Source: Pontivivens nitratireducens (lineage in GTDB: Bacteria > Pseudomonadota > Alphaproteobacteria > Rhodobacterales > Rhodobacteraceae). From it: 64,000 nucleotides of DNA. The position numbers were made by a program, and so were the translations under genes. This document shows positions 63,901-64,000 of this stretch, piece after piece (within the stretch, counting starts at the first letter, position 1; each line of letters opens with the position of its first letter). Where the stretch lies: positions 1-64,000 of the forward strand of contig NZ_JACJUQ010000004.1 of the NCBI RefSeq assembly GCF_014235845.1, in the 5' to 3' direction. The notes beneath the pieces are model-generated. The model did not search any database and was not told where the DNA came from. It saw nothing but the letters and a program-made list of their open reading frames with translations.

Positions 63901-64000
63901 CAGTCGGTTGGCTGTACCTGCGCCCCCAACGCGGTGGAGGCTTCGGACGGTGGCAGCGGGTCGCCCTTGCGCCCGCAGGCGGCGGGGGCTGTCAGCAGGG
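63901..64000 (-). CDS. LptM/YifL-like small lipoprotein, 5' end outside the window
   Basis: The visible 32 residues end at 63901 and include the tail of a signal peptide with lipobox TAPAAC, then CGRKGDPLPPSEAS, ending VQPTD. Lipoproteins beginning CG.KG(D/P)L are the LptM/YifL group, which in E. coli assists LptD maturation. In Rhodobacterales a short protein of this kind lies between argH and lysA. The start is beyond position 64000. Confidence 0.7.

Noticed and set aside
1-64000. Prophage, genomic island or defence system
   Set aside because: No integrase, transposase, toxin-antitoxin pair, restriction gene or composition break was found; nearly all genes are core metabolism or envelope functions.

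Overview
The window is a gene-dense, high-GC stretch of an alphaproteobacterial chromosome, most likely from the order Rhodobacterales (Roseobacter/Rhodobacter-type). Pointers are the histidine phosphotransferase ChpT beside a DUF3553 gene, the TIGR02302/DUF4175 protein next to lysA, malyl-CoA lyase Mcl1, the ornithine-lipid pair olsB-olsA, the short (about 445 aa) prolyl-tRNA synthetase, the single-cysteine L36 and a short SRP RNA. I cannot name a genus. I see no phage, insertion sequence, transposase or CRISPR array; the window reads as core chromosome with a few unusual accessory genes.

Layout. 1-11,404 (minus): a glycogen operon read glgP-glgB-glgC-glgA-glgX-aglA, followed by the first codons of another gene at the window edge. 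Divergent from glgP is a GH13-like gene that best fits a glucosylglycerol hydrolase. 13,949-16,139: DUF421 membrane protein, AlaC-type aminotransferase and RraB-like protein. 16,201-29,629 (minus): the distal half of the division/cell-wall (dcw) cluster, read ftsW-murG-murC-murB-ddl-ftsQ-ftsA-ftsZ-lpxC-bamD-recN. The proximal half is not adjacent, because a glutamate dehydrogenase gene lies upstream of ftsW. 31,533-31,819: tRNA-Val and rpmJ. 31,969-35,233 (minus): olsB-olsA followed by a caspase-fold protein without any cysteine. 35,401-36,217: DUF3553 and chpT with overlapping divergent start codons. 36,221-41,425: an orphan molybdenum hydroxylase large subunit, a beta-ketothiolase, a small Cys/His protein and a degenerate M48-like membrane protein. 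41,439-50,206 (minus): lolD-lolC, a PQQ sugar dehydrogenase, proS, and ppk-ppx. 50,383-55,800: ybaB, a KAS III-like gene, recR, DUF202, a VOC protein, SRP RNA, mcl1 and accA. 55,871-58,146 (minus): ftsE-ftsX-plsC. 58,319-64,000: a zinc-ribbon protein, TIGR02302, lysA, DUF2834 and a truncated lptM-like lipoprotein gene.

Themes. Carbon storage is prominent: glycogen synthesis and breakdown, polyphosphate make/break and a ketothiolase of the polyhydroxyalkanoate/fat type. Envelope building dominates the rest: peptidoglycan precursors, divisome, lipid A, OMP and lipoprotein export, and phospholipid/ornithine lipid acyltransferases. Observations that the gene list alone does not explain are: two apparent pseudoenzymes (caspase-like without Cys, M48-like without HExxH); a possible two-state RNA hairpin over the ribosome-binding site of the caspase-like gene; an orphan plus-strand terminator that suggests a small RNA at about 46,348-46,421; and a recurring pattern of short tandem duplications (11-19 bp) in spacers and at gene 3' ends.
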